From the NCBI RefSeq assembly GCF_004027225.2, contig NC_044278.2, positions 51,847,411-51,911,410 on the forward strand: 64,000 nucleotides of DNA, given 5' to 3'. Both the position numbers and the translations under genes were made by a program. The DNA comes from Strigops habroptila. Its lineage: Eukaryota > Chordata > Aves > Psittaciformes > Psittacidae. This document shows positions 25,668 to 34,006 of the stretch, one piece after another (the stretch's first letter is position 1; the number at the start of each line of letters is the position of its first letter). The notes beneath the pieces are model-generated. The model had not been told where the DNA came from, made no database searches, and saw only the letters and a program-made list of their open reading frames with translations.

Positions 25668-25817
25668 TCTGTCGGTTCCTGGAAGTCTGGCAGTTATCTC
25701 GCGATTGTGGTTATCTTATCTTACTCAAGCAGTGTCCGAGTTTCTGTCGGTTCCTGGAAGTCTGGCGGTTATCTCGCGATTGTGGTTATCTTATCTTACT
25801 CAAGCAGTGTCCGAGTT
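25668..25817 (-). promoter_or_regulatory. Duplicated 75-bp U3 repeat (enhancer-like)
   Basis: Two head-to-tail 75-bp units lie upstream of the TATA box in U3, differing only at GGCAG versus GGCGG. In murine leukaemia viruses, direct repeats of about this size in U3 are the transcriptional enhancers. A GATAAGATAA stretch (sense) in each unit could bind GATA factors. An enhancer role is inferred from position and parallel, not shown. Confidence 0.7.
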
Positions 25818-25918
25818 TCTGTCTGCATAAGCGATTTCACATCTTTGTTGCCTAACCTTTACATTGAGCTTAACATAAATCTTAATAAACAATATCCTAG
25901 TCCATAGTTTCTCACAAT

Positions 25919-25935
25919 CCCCCCTTTTTCTTTTT
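25919..25935 (-). promoter_or_regulatory. Polypurine tract
   Basis: In sense, AAAAAGAAAAAGGGGGG followed by AT and then the TG of the 3' LTR. It primes plus-strand DNA synthesis. It lies 16 bases after the env stop codon. Confidence 0.93.
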
Positions 25936-25951
25936 ATCCTATTATTGTTTA

Positions 25952-28060
25952 TTAGACGTTACTTTCATTTTCGGCACTGCGAACAAACCTTTTTCCACAA
26001 TCCCAACATTTATCATAACACTCACAAGGTAATACCTCACAATTACAAAAGGCATAGTTCTCACGTGGCATAATGCATTCACAACAATCTTCATCTTCAT
26101 TAATAGATACACTCTTATATTTTGCCCCAGACCTCGTAGTTAAAATAAGCAGTTTAGCTATGTCAAACCGTTCTTTAATAAAGTGTAAAATATAGCGTAA
26201 TATACAAGGCCCAAATATGAGTCCCAAAATCAACATGATAAGCGGTCCTGCTAAGGCGGACAACAAAGTGGTTAGCCAAGGTGAAACATTAAACCAGTTT
26301 TCGTACCATGACTTGCCCGCCTCACGATCTTTCTTACGTTGATCTAACCTTTTCCGGAGTTCAGACATGGTGTCCTGGACTACTCCAGTATGGTCAGCAA
26401 AAGAGCAACATTCTTCATTGAGAGCTACACATAACCCTCCTTCCTTTAAAAACAATAGATCTAATCCTCTTCTATTTTGCAGTACTACTTCTGATAAAGA
26501 CTTTACTGAAGTGGCTAAATTTTGGATAGATTGTTCTATTTTTGCTAAATCTTCATCTACAGCCATCTGCAAACTTTGTAACTCCTGACCTTTCACTAGG
26601 GAGGCTATGCCTGTACCTGCTCCAACTCCGCTCGCTATCAGCAGGGTAGCTAGGGTTACTACTGTAATTGGCTCTCGTTTTTGCCTATTCAGGTCTCCTT
26701 CAAAGTGGCATAACACCTCCTCAGAGGTGTGATAGATTAGACGAGGAACAATAATCACCTGTACGCAAAACTGAGATTGATCAAACACATTTAGGGATAG
26801 GCAAGGCGTTACTCCGATGTCTGAACAAACCCATTTAGCTCCTGGTGTCGGGATAGCCCATTTGTCATTTTGATTCTTGTGTTTCTCTATATTGGTGTTA
26901 GTGACTGTTTTATTGCACAAAGGCTGATATTTTTCGGGCACTGTACCTATACATTTTCCTTGACCTGTTACTAATTGAATAGTAATTCCTTGCGTATGGT
27001 TCCTCTGGTCATCCCATGGGCATTCTCGTGGGTTTGAACCATTAGACCATTGAATCCTACCTGGTTTTCCAATTGCCTCAAAATATGGTGGTCTAACATT
27101 ATAACATAACCAACATTCTTTAGTTAAATTTGGTTTGCTTTCATTAAGGGCACGATAAGAGGCTTGCATTAGATTCCATAAGGGGTCTTTGGATCCTGAC
27201 AACTCTCGATCCCTGGATGAGGAGAATTTAGTCACAAGGGAGTTTGGAGAAGTGGTTGCGACGCTTGCGGGGGCAACCTTTTCTTCAGAGAAAGTGGGTA
27301 GATTCAGGACCAGGTTTGGTCCTACTGGTAAGGGATCGTGGGGCATCGGTCTTTTCATTATTTGAAAAATTCCTCCTCTGTCTGCACCTGCTTCCCAATA
27401 TCTAATTCCCCAATATTTCCCTGCCAGCCAAAAGTCCTGAGCAGGATTTTTTATAGTTATATTGATGCCCACACAAGGAATCGGTTTACTTAAGCAATGA
27501 CCCCACCGGTCTCCGTGTAATTTAGGTCTCTGGCATCCTTCTGGTGACCACTTTATTTCTAGATATTGGTCTCCAGGTGTGGACCACTCAGAAGCCCATG
27601 TTTCGCACCCCCAATATGCACAGTAATAATGACCTGGCCAATTACAGTATCCTTTACCAGGGTTTGATGCTGGACATATATAAATTGGTAGACATATATC
27701 TGCTTCATCTTTACGATCTTCTTCAGTAATTAGATCATGCAAACTCACATTGAAACTAACTGTGCCCGGTGTAGTTCGTGTTTGGATTGGATTATTTGGA
27801 TATTTTATGTTTGTTATTGTCCAGTTCATAGGTTTATGAGGGTTTCCATTTGCTTGGGTTATTATCAATAACAAAACTAACGGTATACCAGAAAAAAGGG
27901 TGTCTGTTAATTTTGCCAATTTAAGTATATTTTTACCAGTCCTGGGGAAGTTCGGCCATTGCTGCTTTTGTGTCCCATCATTCTGGTTCTTTTCTCCACA
28001 GTTTGTTCCTCCTCTGCCTCGCCCGTTGACTCGGTTGCTTCGAGCCACGGGGTGTACCAT
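25952..28060 (-). CDS. env: Env glycoprotein precursor (SU-TM), intact
   Basis: A 702-residue open frame starting at ATG 28060 and ending TAA. A long basic leader (1-50) precedes the hydrophobic signal segment (about 54-70). SU carries the CWLC motif (316-319), which in gammaretroviruses links covalently to TM. The furin-type site RQKR is at 459-462, followed by a hydrophobic fusion peptide (about 465-487). TM has the immunosuppressive-like region (about 527-543) ending in CX6CC (544-552), and a membrane anchor (about 595-623). The cytoplasmic tail is unusually long (about 79 residues) and carries nine cysteines at 659-688. Several N-glycosylation sites lie in SU. It would mediate receptor binding and membrane fusion. 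The start overlaps the preceding cysteine-rich frame by 83 bases. No stop or shift is seen. Confidence 0.95.
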   Translation of the reverse strand: MVHPVARSNRVNGRGRGGTNCGEKNQNDGTQKQQWPNFPRTGKNILKLAKLTDTLFSGIPLVLLLIITQANGNPHKPMNWTITNIKYPNNPIQTRTTPGTVSFNVSLHDLITEEDRKDEADICLPIYICPASNPGKGYCNWPGHYYCAYWGCETWASEWSTPGDQYLEIKWSPEGCQRPKLHGDRWGHCLSKPIPCVGINITIKNPAQDFWLAGKYWGIRYWEAGADRGGIFQIMKRPMPHDPLPVGPNLVLNLPTFSEEKVAPASVATTSPNSLVTKFSSSRDRELSGSKDPLWNLMQASYRALNESKPNLTKECWLCYNVRPPYFEAIGKPGRIQWSNGSNPRECPWDDQRNHTQGITIQLVTGQGKCIGTVPEKYQPLCNKTVTNTNIEKHKNQNDKWAIPTPGAKWVCSDIGVTPCLSLNVFDQSQFCVQVIIVPRLIYHTSEEVLCHFEGDLNRQKREPITVVTLATLLIASGVGAGTGIASLVKGQELQSLQMAVDEDLAKIEQSIQNLATSVKSLSEVVLQNRRGLDLLFLKEGGLCVALNEECCSFADHTGVVQDTMSELRKRLDQRKKDREAGKSWYENWFNVSPWLTTLLSALAGPLIMLILGLIFGPCILRYILHFIKERFDIAKLLILTTRSGAKYKSVSINEDEDCCECIMPRENYAFCNCEVLPCECYDKCWDCGKRFVRSAENESNV

Positions 28061-28421
28061 CTTCTCGGCAGCAAGGGAATTCTTCAGGAGAACAGCTGTT
28101 TCGGGCTTTCTGCCTGTTTATATAGGCTTCCCACTTTGCAGCTTTAACTAATGGGGCAAAGTAAGACACGGTCAGTACTTCCCTTCTGCATTTTATAACC
28201 AAAATTTCAGCTACAAAGGGGACTGGTTCGTTGGAGTGGTAGCAATAATATCGAGGGTTTATTCCTTTGGCAAAAATTTCCCACCACTCATGGGATTCCC
28301 GAATAATTTTTTTTTTTTGTTTAGACTCTAATTGTTTTAATTTCCACTCAGTGAGAGTTCTTTGGATTTTCCAACACTGTGTGCAAACTCCTATTAGAGG
28401 GTATCCACATTCACAATGTGT
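27978..28421 (-). CDS. Downstream open segment of an extra cysteine-rich frame between pol and env
   Basis: The frame is open for 147 codons after a TAG at 28422-28424 and ends at a TGA at 27978, overlapping the start of env by 83 bases in another frame. It opens with HCECGYPLIGVCTQCW (two CxC/CxxC pairs), then a Lys-rich stretch (ESKQKKKII), a middle with aromatic residues and a basic C-terminus (RARQRRNKLWRK). There is no ATG before position 28202, so it would need entry from the upstream segment (28425-28568) by readthrough or splicing, or it is a dead gene. Simple gammaretroviruses have no gene here. I do not recognise the product; Cys pairs plus a basic region would suit a metal- or nucleic-acid-binding accessory protein, but that is inference. 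Confidence 0.5.
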   Translation of the reverse strand, partial: THCECGYPLIGVCTQCWKIQRTLTEWKLKQLESKQKKKIIRESHEWWEIFAKGINPRYYCYHSNEPVPFVAEILVIKCRREVLTVSYFAPLVKAAKWEAYINRQKARNSCSPEEFPCCREDGTPRGSKQPSQRARQRRNKLWRKEPE

Positions 28422-28424
28422 CTA

Positions 28425-28568
28425 CCATTTATCCTGGCATACCTTACACCTAAAACAAGCAAATGGATAACAATTGCAGTTCAAATCATTACACCTAATT
28501 CGTATATCTAGAGTGCATATATTATTTACATCAACCTATCTTCTATATTTAATATTGTGAGGTTGCAT
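28425..28568 (-). pseudogene. Upstream segment of the extra cysteine-rich frame, with TAG breaks
   Basis: In the same frame as 27978-28421. An ATG at 28568 is followed after ten codons by TAG (28536-28538). Then 37 open codons run to the second TAG (28422-28424). The 37-codon piece has seven cysteines, including CNCYPFACFRCKVC. This resembles the CNC-x4-C spacing in the Env cytoplasmic tail (CNCEVLPCEC). The frame is also open for some 20 codons upstream of the ATG, across a T7 run where the 46-codon ORF at 28573-28713 lies in the neighbouring frame. I cannot tell whether the TAGs are damage or are bypassed. Confidence 0.45.
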
Positions 28569-28572
28569 AAGT

Positions 28573-28713
28573 TTAGCAATTTCCTTCAACACACTTTGTA
28601 CGCTTCCATATATAATAGAAAAAAAGAGAAATAATTATAGCAAATATAAACAGCAATACACACTTTATACCGAAAGGTAATGCGGCAAAATAATCAAATA
28701 AAGTCTTTATCAT
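28573..28713 (-). CDS. Small membrane-protein-like ORF after pol
   Basis: A 46-codon ORF whose ATG lies four bases after the pol stop codon and which ends at TAA 28573. It starts MIKTLFDYF; its centre is a clear hydrophobic segment (about residues 17-34, VLLFIFAIIISLFFYYIW), followed by a short basic, Cys-containing end. Such a peptide would be a single-pass membrane protein. The pyrimidine-rich DNA here (CTCTTTTTTTC) could instead be the tract of a splice acceptor for env. No family recognised. Confidence 0.35.
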   Translation of the reverse strand: MIKTLFDYFAALPFGIKCVLLFIFAIIISLFFYYIWKRTKCVEGNC

Positions 28714-28717
28714 TACG

Positions 28718-31171
28718 TTATCTTTTCAGGGTTATCTTGGTGTCACCTGGAGTACTGATTACTTTCCAGTGGGGTCTCGTCACTGGGCCTTTAATGCGAC
28801 TGGCATGAGTCCATCCACGCTCCGCAGTTCGGACAGCTGTTTCTGTTGTAAGCAAAACAAGATAAGGTCCCTCCCAATTGGGTTTTAGGGTTTCTTCCTT
28901 CCACACTTTAATCAATATCCAATCCCCAGGTTTAACATTATGAATTTTTAAGTCCAACGGGGGTCGTTGTACAATCAGTCCATGTTCCCAAAGCTTGTTA
29001 CGATGTTCTGCTAGTTGTGAAACATATTCATTAATCACACGGTCTCGAATTAAAACATTTGTTTGTGGACTTTCAATTCTATAAGACATTCCATACACCA
29101 TTTCAAACGCTGATATTCCTACATCTGCTCGGGGTCTGGTTCTGAGAATTAATAGTGCCATGGGTAGGCACTTAATCCATGATGATTTGGTTTCTATCAT
29201 TAATTTAGTCAAAATAGTTTTTATTTCTCCATTTATCCTTTCAACTTTTCCCGAACTTTGTGGATGCCATGGTGTATGGTATTCCCACTTAATCCCCAAA
29301 CTTTCAGCTAGATCTTTAACAATTTTTGACACAAAGTGTGTTCCTCTGTCCGAGTCGATTACTTCAGGTACTCCATATCGAGGTATAATGTGTTCAAGTA
29401 ACACTTTAGTAACCTGGTTAGCAGTTGCCTTGGAGGTAGGAAAAGCCTCAACATAATGTGTTAAATGATCCACCATTACTAATAAATGTTTGTAACGCCC
29501 TACCCTGGGTAGTTCAGTAAAATCCACTTGTATGTGTGAGAAAGGTCTGTATGCTGGGGAACGTCCTCCAAGAGGTTTTTGTCTCATGTTGCTTCGATTA
29601 ACCTTTTGACAGGTCTCGCAGGCTGCCGTGACTGTCTTTGCTATGTTATATACGCCTATACTGGCAAACTGTTGATTGAAATGATCAACTAACGCCTGGG
29701 TTCCCCAGTGTGTTCTATTGTGTATTTTTGAAAATATCTCGAGTGCTATGCCCTTCGGCAAGACTTCCCTCTCATCTGGCAATATGTACTTACCATCTTG
29801 TTCCTTAGCTCCCATTTGTTCTAGTTTTTCCTTTTCTGCAGACTCAAAACTTAAATTTTTACTAACAGGTACTTGTTGCATAGTCAAAATCATACCATAA
29901 TTGCCTGCCACTCGTTTTGCTTCTATATCAGCTGCATTATTTCCCCTAATTTGATAACTTGTACCTCGCTGGTGTCCCTTTATATGTACAACTGCTATTT
30001 TATTCGGCATTTTCAATGCCCCCAGAACTCGCCGAATTAATTCCGGGTGTATCAGTTCTTTTCCCTGTGAGTTAACAAATCCTCTTTCCTCCCATATTTT
30101 TCCAAAAGTGTGTACTACTCCGAACGCATAGCGTGAGTCTGTATATATAGTTCCATCCTTTCCCTTCAGTGACACTAATGCTTTCCACAATGCATACAGC
30201 TCACAGGCTTGAGCCGACCAGCTGGCACTCAGGGGGCCTGATTCTATTGTCTTAAATTCTCCTTTTTCCGACTTAACGATGGCATATCCGGACAACCGTT
30301 TACCTTCCACTATTCGTGATGACCCATCTATAAATAATACTTCTCCACATTGTAGTTCTTCTTCTTCTAAGTCTGGCCTAATGCGTGTCTGCTGTTCAAT
30401 TGTTTGAAAACAATTGTGCAATAGTTCATTACCTTCTCCTGGGTACAAAAATTCGGCGGGGTTAACTGCTCCAATAGTTTTCAAAGATAGTTTAGGGGAT
30501 TCTATAAGTATTCCCTCATACTTTAATAATCGGCTATCTGTAAGCCATTTTTCTGCTTTTTGTTGTAACACTCCCCTGATGTTATGAGGCGCATATAAGA
30601 CAACTTCTCCATTAAAGGTAATGCGATTCGTTTCCTCAAGTAATAAGGCAGCAGCAACAATGATTTGTAAACAACTCGGCCAACCCCTGCTCACAGGATC
30701 CAACAGCTTTGATAGGTATGCCACCGGTTTCTTTTGTCCGGCCCATTCCTGAGTTAATACTCCGAATGCCGTTCCTTCATGTATGTTAACAAATAAATGG
30801 AATGGCCGCTTTAAATCTGGTAGGCTTAAAACCGGTGCTTGACTTAGCTCCCTTTTGAGACTGACAAACTGCTCTTGATCCTGAGGGGTCCACTTGGGTA
30901 TTTTGTCTTTAGACAGTTGTTCATATAAAAATTTAACTTTAAAGCTGTAGTTCTCTATCCATTGCCTACAATACCCAAATAGCCCTAATGCCTGCCGAAT
31001 TTGCCTCTTAGTGACAGGCATAGGTAATTCCAGAATTCCTTTAATGCGCTCTGGATCCAATATCTTCTTGCCGTTAAACAAATAATGCCCCAAATATTTC
31101 ACTTTTTCCTCCACAAATTGTAACTTTTCTTGTGATACTCGTAGTCCCTTTTGTGCAAGAAAGTTTAGGAG
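28718..31171 (-). pseudogene. pol: Pol, C-terminal part (RT connection, RNase H, integrase)
   Basis: The same reading frame as the upstream pro-RT segment, continuing directly after the in-frame TGA at 31172-31174. Numbering from the GTG at 31114, RNase H has acidic residues D263 (FIDGSS), E305, D326 (YTDSRYA) and D396. Integrase has its zinc-binding H465/H469 and C499/C502, and the DD35E triad D531, D589 and E625 (exactly 35 residues between the last two). It ends ITLKR at TAA 28718-28720. Otherwise complete. It would copy RNA into DNA and integrate it, but the TGA blocks normal translation of this part from this copy. Confidence 0.9.
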
Positions 31172-32200
31172 TCAAATGCTTTCTTTCCTTACATCCTCCT
31201 TATTATTCCCTGCTATGAGCAGATCATCTACATACTGTAACAGCACGTTTCCCGTTTGTACCTGGTATTCTTTTAAGAGCTCTTCCAGGGCCTGTCCAAA
31301 CAGATTAGGGGACTCAGTGAACCCTTGGGGAAGCACAGTCCATCTCAATTGCTGTCTACGGCCTGTCTCTATGTCTTCCCATTCAAAGGCAAAATAATCA
31401 CGGCATTCTTCTGCCAGTGGACAGGCCCAAAAGGCATCCTTTAAGTCAGCCACACTATACCAGGAGTTATGGGGTCCTAGCTTGCTTAGCAGTGTGTATG
31501 GATTTGCTACTACAGGGAATCGGGTGATAGTTCTTTTGTTTATTTCCCTTAAATCATGTACGAGTCGATATTTCCCATTTGGTTTCTTTACAGGCAGAAT
31601 GGGGGTGTTAAAGGGTGACATACAAGGCTCTAAGATTCCTTGTGCTAACAATCGATCAATTTCTGGTTTTAATCCCCTCCGTCCTTCTAGGGATATGGGA
31701 TATTGCCTTACCCTCACAGGTATGTGGGGTTCGGAAAGTTGGATTTTAATCGGTGGGATTTTCAGTCTACTAATTGTGTCCGGAGAGTACCAGACATCGG
31801 GGTTAATTTGTTTTTGATCATCCACGGTTAAAGGATAAGCAGACACTGTTAGCTCCTGATTTTTCACTTTAATTTCTAATTGCAATTCAACAATTAAATC
31901 TCGTCCTAACAGATTAAATTCTGCTTCAGGGACGAGCAAGAGTTCACCCATTCCAAATTTATTTTCAGTTTCGAATACCACATTTTTGATTTTGCTTACT
32001 TTAAAGGGTTCTCCTTTTGCCCCAATTACTTGTACCTTTTCAGGGGAAACTTTACATCCCTCAGGTATTTGCTTAATAGTTGATTTCTCAGCCCCAGTGT
32101 CTACTAAAAAGGTGAACTCTTGTTTATGGGGACCTATTTTTAATTTTATCAAGGGCTCATGATGACTCCGGTCCCCTAAGATATAGAGCCCCTGACTCTC
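31172..32200 (-). pseudogene. pro-pol: Pol, N-terminal part (protease and RT fingers/palm), ends at premature TGA
   Basis: Read in the gag frame directly after the UAG. The aspartic protease active site is DTGA in FLVDTGAEKS. RT follows with LPVKKPNGKYRLVHDLREIN, LPQGFTESPNLF and the catalytic YVDD at plus 31223-31234. The frame stops at TGA 31172-31174, 16 codons after YVDD, in the middle of the RT. Because the frame continues unbroken beyond it, this is a point nonsense change, not a frameshift. There is no start codon of its own: as in murine leukaemia virus, it is made by readthrough of the gag UAG. Confidence 0.92.
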
Positions 32201-32203
32201 CTA
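32128..32203 (-). promoter_or_regulatory. Gag-Pol readthrough signal: UAG, 8-nt spacer and predicted pseudoknot
   Basis: After UAG (32201-32203) comes an 8-nt purine-rich spacer. Stem 1 is then GGGCTC (32186-32191) pairing with GAGCCC (32153-32158). Stem 2 is GGGGACC (32170-32176), inside the loop of stem 1, pairing with GGTCCCC (32128-32134). The loop between stem 1 and the last strand is 18 nt and A/T-rich. The murine leukaemia virus signal has the same order, an 8-nt spacer and a loop of the same length, and lets a fraction of ribosomes read UAG as glutamine. Pairing was found by eye. Confidence 0.8.
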
Positions 32204-33610
32204 TTCCGTTTTCAATATTCCCTCATCCCTGATCCTTTCTCTGCAATTCTTCTTTATATGTCCCTTCTTTCCACAGTAAAAACAACATCTCTGCTCCTTC
32301 TTTACTATTACGTTCCCTTGTTTCGTTCCAGCAGATCTGTGTTCACCAGTTCGTCCTTTGCGATCCTCTCTGACCGCTGCTATCATCATTTTTACTTGTC
32401 GCTTGCTGCTCTCTTCTTCCCGCCTTACGTAGACTTTCTGAGCTTCCCTCAATAATTCATCCAACCCTCTATTCTGCCAGTCTTCTAACTTTTCAATCTT
32501 CTTTCTAATGTCTTCCCATGATTTTGCCACAAACTGAGTTTTGAGGAGCGCTTGCCCTAAAGGGTCGTCTGGATTTACCCCAGAGTACAGCTGAAGGGCT
32601 TTCCTCAGTCGTTCCAGCCACTCAGTAGGGCTTTCATCTTTCTTTTGCATTTCATTAAATGCTTTATTGATATTCTGGCCACGGGGTACTGCTTCTCTAA
32701 TTCCCTGAATTACTATAGTTCTCAGGTCCTGCATATGAGTTCTATGCATCGGATCCTGATTATCCCAATTAGGTCTTTGAAGTGGCCATTTAATATCTGC
32801 TTGGGGTCCCTGGGCATGTTGAGCATCCCACAGTCTCATTCCTGCTCGTCTAATCATATCTCTTTCCTCGGTAGTAAATAATTGACCAAGGATAGATTGC
32901 ATCTCATCCCAAGTATAAAGGTTTGGTCCCAAAAATTGATTTAATCTTTCTGCCACTCCCAGTGGGTCCTCAATTAAGTTTCCCATTTCGGTTCTTTTAA
33001 AATCTCGTAGGTCAGCCGAGTTTAGGGGTACGGAAATATATCCGATCACAGGTTGAGGTCCCCCCATGGGTATTTCCCTTAGGGGGTACATCTGAGCTGC
33101 CCCTTTTTGACTTCTAGTTACGCGTCTAGGAAGAGGGGGAGACCCTTGTTCCGACTCCGGTGGGGGAGTGGGCGCTCTGGGGACTTCTGCGGGAGCAGGA
33201 GGAGGAATGTAAGGAGGGGGGGTTAGAAGGGTTTCGTCTAACTCTTCCTTCTTTTTCTTTTGTTTAGTTTTTATTTCATTCAGCGGATAAAGTCTAGCTC
33301 TCGGTCTTTCTAGCCACACTTCCGCATATTGACTCTCCTCCGGGTTAAGGGGATTTTTATTATTAACCCAGAGGTTTAATTGCTGTCTTACCCAATCTTC
33401 TTCTGACCCATAGACTGGCCAAAAGACATTTTTAGAAATCTTCTTCCCTCCCCATATCTTAGTACAATATTCTATCATTTTTTGCTTATCTTTCCCTAGG
33501 GTTCCAGGGGAATATCTCCAATTGTCTAAGATATATGCCAGAGGGGTATTTTTAGGTACAGTGTGTACCCTCCCCATGGGAGTCGAAGGCTTGCTGCCCT
33601 TCGCCCCCAT
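32201..33610 (-). CDS. gag: Gag polyprotein (MA-p12-like-CA-NC), intact
   Basis: The start is taken at ATG 33610 because it gives MGAKGS, a myristoylation signal. The frame is open for ten more codons from a GTG at 33640 but would bury that signal. The product is 469 residues. Matrix covers about 1-110. A proline-rich p12-like segment contains the late-budding motif PPPY (131-134). The capsid covers about 176-400, with EWLERLRKALQLYSG and the charged LEDWQNRGLDELLREAQKVY region typical of gammaretroviral p30. Nucleocapsid has one zinc knuckle, C443-x2-C446-x4-H451-x4-C456. It ends at UAG. It would assemble the particle at the plasma membrane and package RNA. Confidence 0.96.
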   Translation of the reverse strand: MGAKGSKPSTPMGRVHTVPKNTPLAYILDNWRYSPGTLGKDKQKMIEYCTKIWGGKKISKNVFWPVYGSEEDWVRQQLNLWVNNKNPLNPEESQYAEVWLERPRARLYPLNEIKTKQKKKKEELDETLLTPPPYIPPPAPAEVPRAPTPPPESEQGSPPLPRRVTRSQKGAAQMYPLREIPMGGPQPVIGYISVPLNSADLRDFKRTEMGNLIEDPLGVAERLNQFLGPNLYTWDEMQSILGQLFTTEERDMIRRAGMRLWDAQHAQGPQADIKWPLQRPNWDNQDPMHRTHMQDLRTIVIQGIREAVPRGQNINKAFNEMQKKDESPTEWLERLRKALQLYSGVNPDDPLGQALLKTQFVAKSWEDIRKKIEKLEDWQNRGLDELLREAQKVYVRREEESSKRQVKMMIAAVREDRKGRTGEHRSAGTKQGNVIVKKEQRCCFYCGKKGHIKKNCRERIRDEGILKTE

Positions 33611-33983
33611 CTTCTGGATTATCCACAAACACACACTCACTCGCTCCCCTTATTCCTGGCCCAGTCCCTCGCGGGAGGTGGGAAACGCAGTACTAAAGGG
33701 TCCACACTCGCTTGGTTCAGTATATCGAACCTCTCGTTCGTTATAATCCAGGATACCCAATCCCGCCCGAACGGCGAACCCGCGAACAACTTCGCAGTAT
33801 ACTTACGCGTCCTGCGTCTTCGTCCGGACTCCCGTGCACAGAATTTTATGGGATTTTACCGGTCCTTTTTTGCTCAATATCCTAGAATTTAGGTTCGTCG
33901 GTAAGGTTGGAGTGAGCTGTTGGTCGCGGGGCCGCGAAATGTCGCGGGGCGCCTCCCCGGAGGACCAAAGCCCACCGTTCCTT
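33611..33983 (-). promoter_or_regulatory. Viral 5' leader with candidate splice donor
   Basis: The untranslated leader between the primer site and gag, about 370 nt. In sense it contains ACGC|GTAAGTAT with the GT at 33805-33806, a strong match to a splice-donor consensus, which would serve the spliced env RNA. A TAA closes the gag frame just upstream of the GTG at 33640, so there is no extended glyco-Gag in that frame. Packaging signals could not be located by eye. Confidence 0.65.
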
Positions 33984-34001
33984 ATCCGAGTCACGGCACC
34001 A
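33984..34001 (-). promoter_or_regulatory. Primer-binding site for tRNA-His
   Basis: In sense TGGTGCCGTGACTCGGAT, complementary over 18 bases to the 3' end of vertebrate tRNA-His (…ATCCGAGTCACGGCACCA). It is five bases from the LTR edge. It primes minus-strand DNA synthesis. Confidence 0.92.
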
Positions 34002-34006
34002 GAAAT

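Larger units (their letters stand above)
25341..25916 (-). repeat. 3' LTR of the provirus (576 bp)
   Basis: In sense it starts TGTGAGAAACTATGG and ends AATTTATGACA. It contains TATAAAAAGG (plus 25481-25490) and AATAAA (plus 25384-25389). It is 75 bp longer than the 5' LTR because the U3 repeat unit is present twice (25668-25742 and 25743-25817), the two units differing at one base. Otherwise the two LTRs read the same throughout. Confidence 0.97.

Noticed and set aside
33611..33640. Gag start at GTG 33640
   Set aside because: The ATG at 33610 gives the MGxxxS myristoylation signal expected of Gag and is the first ATG in the frame.
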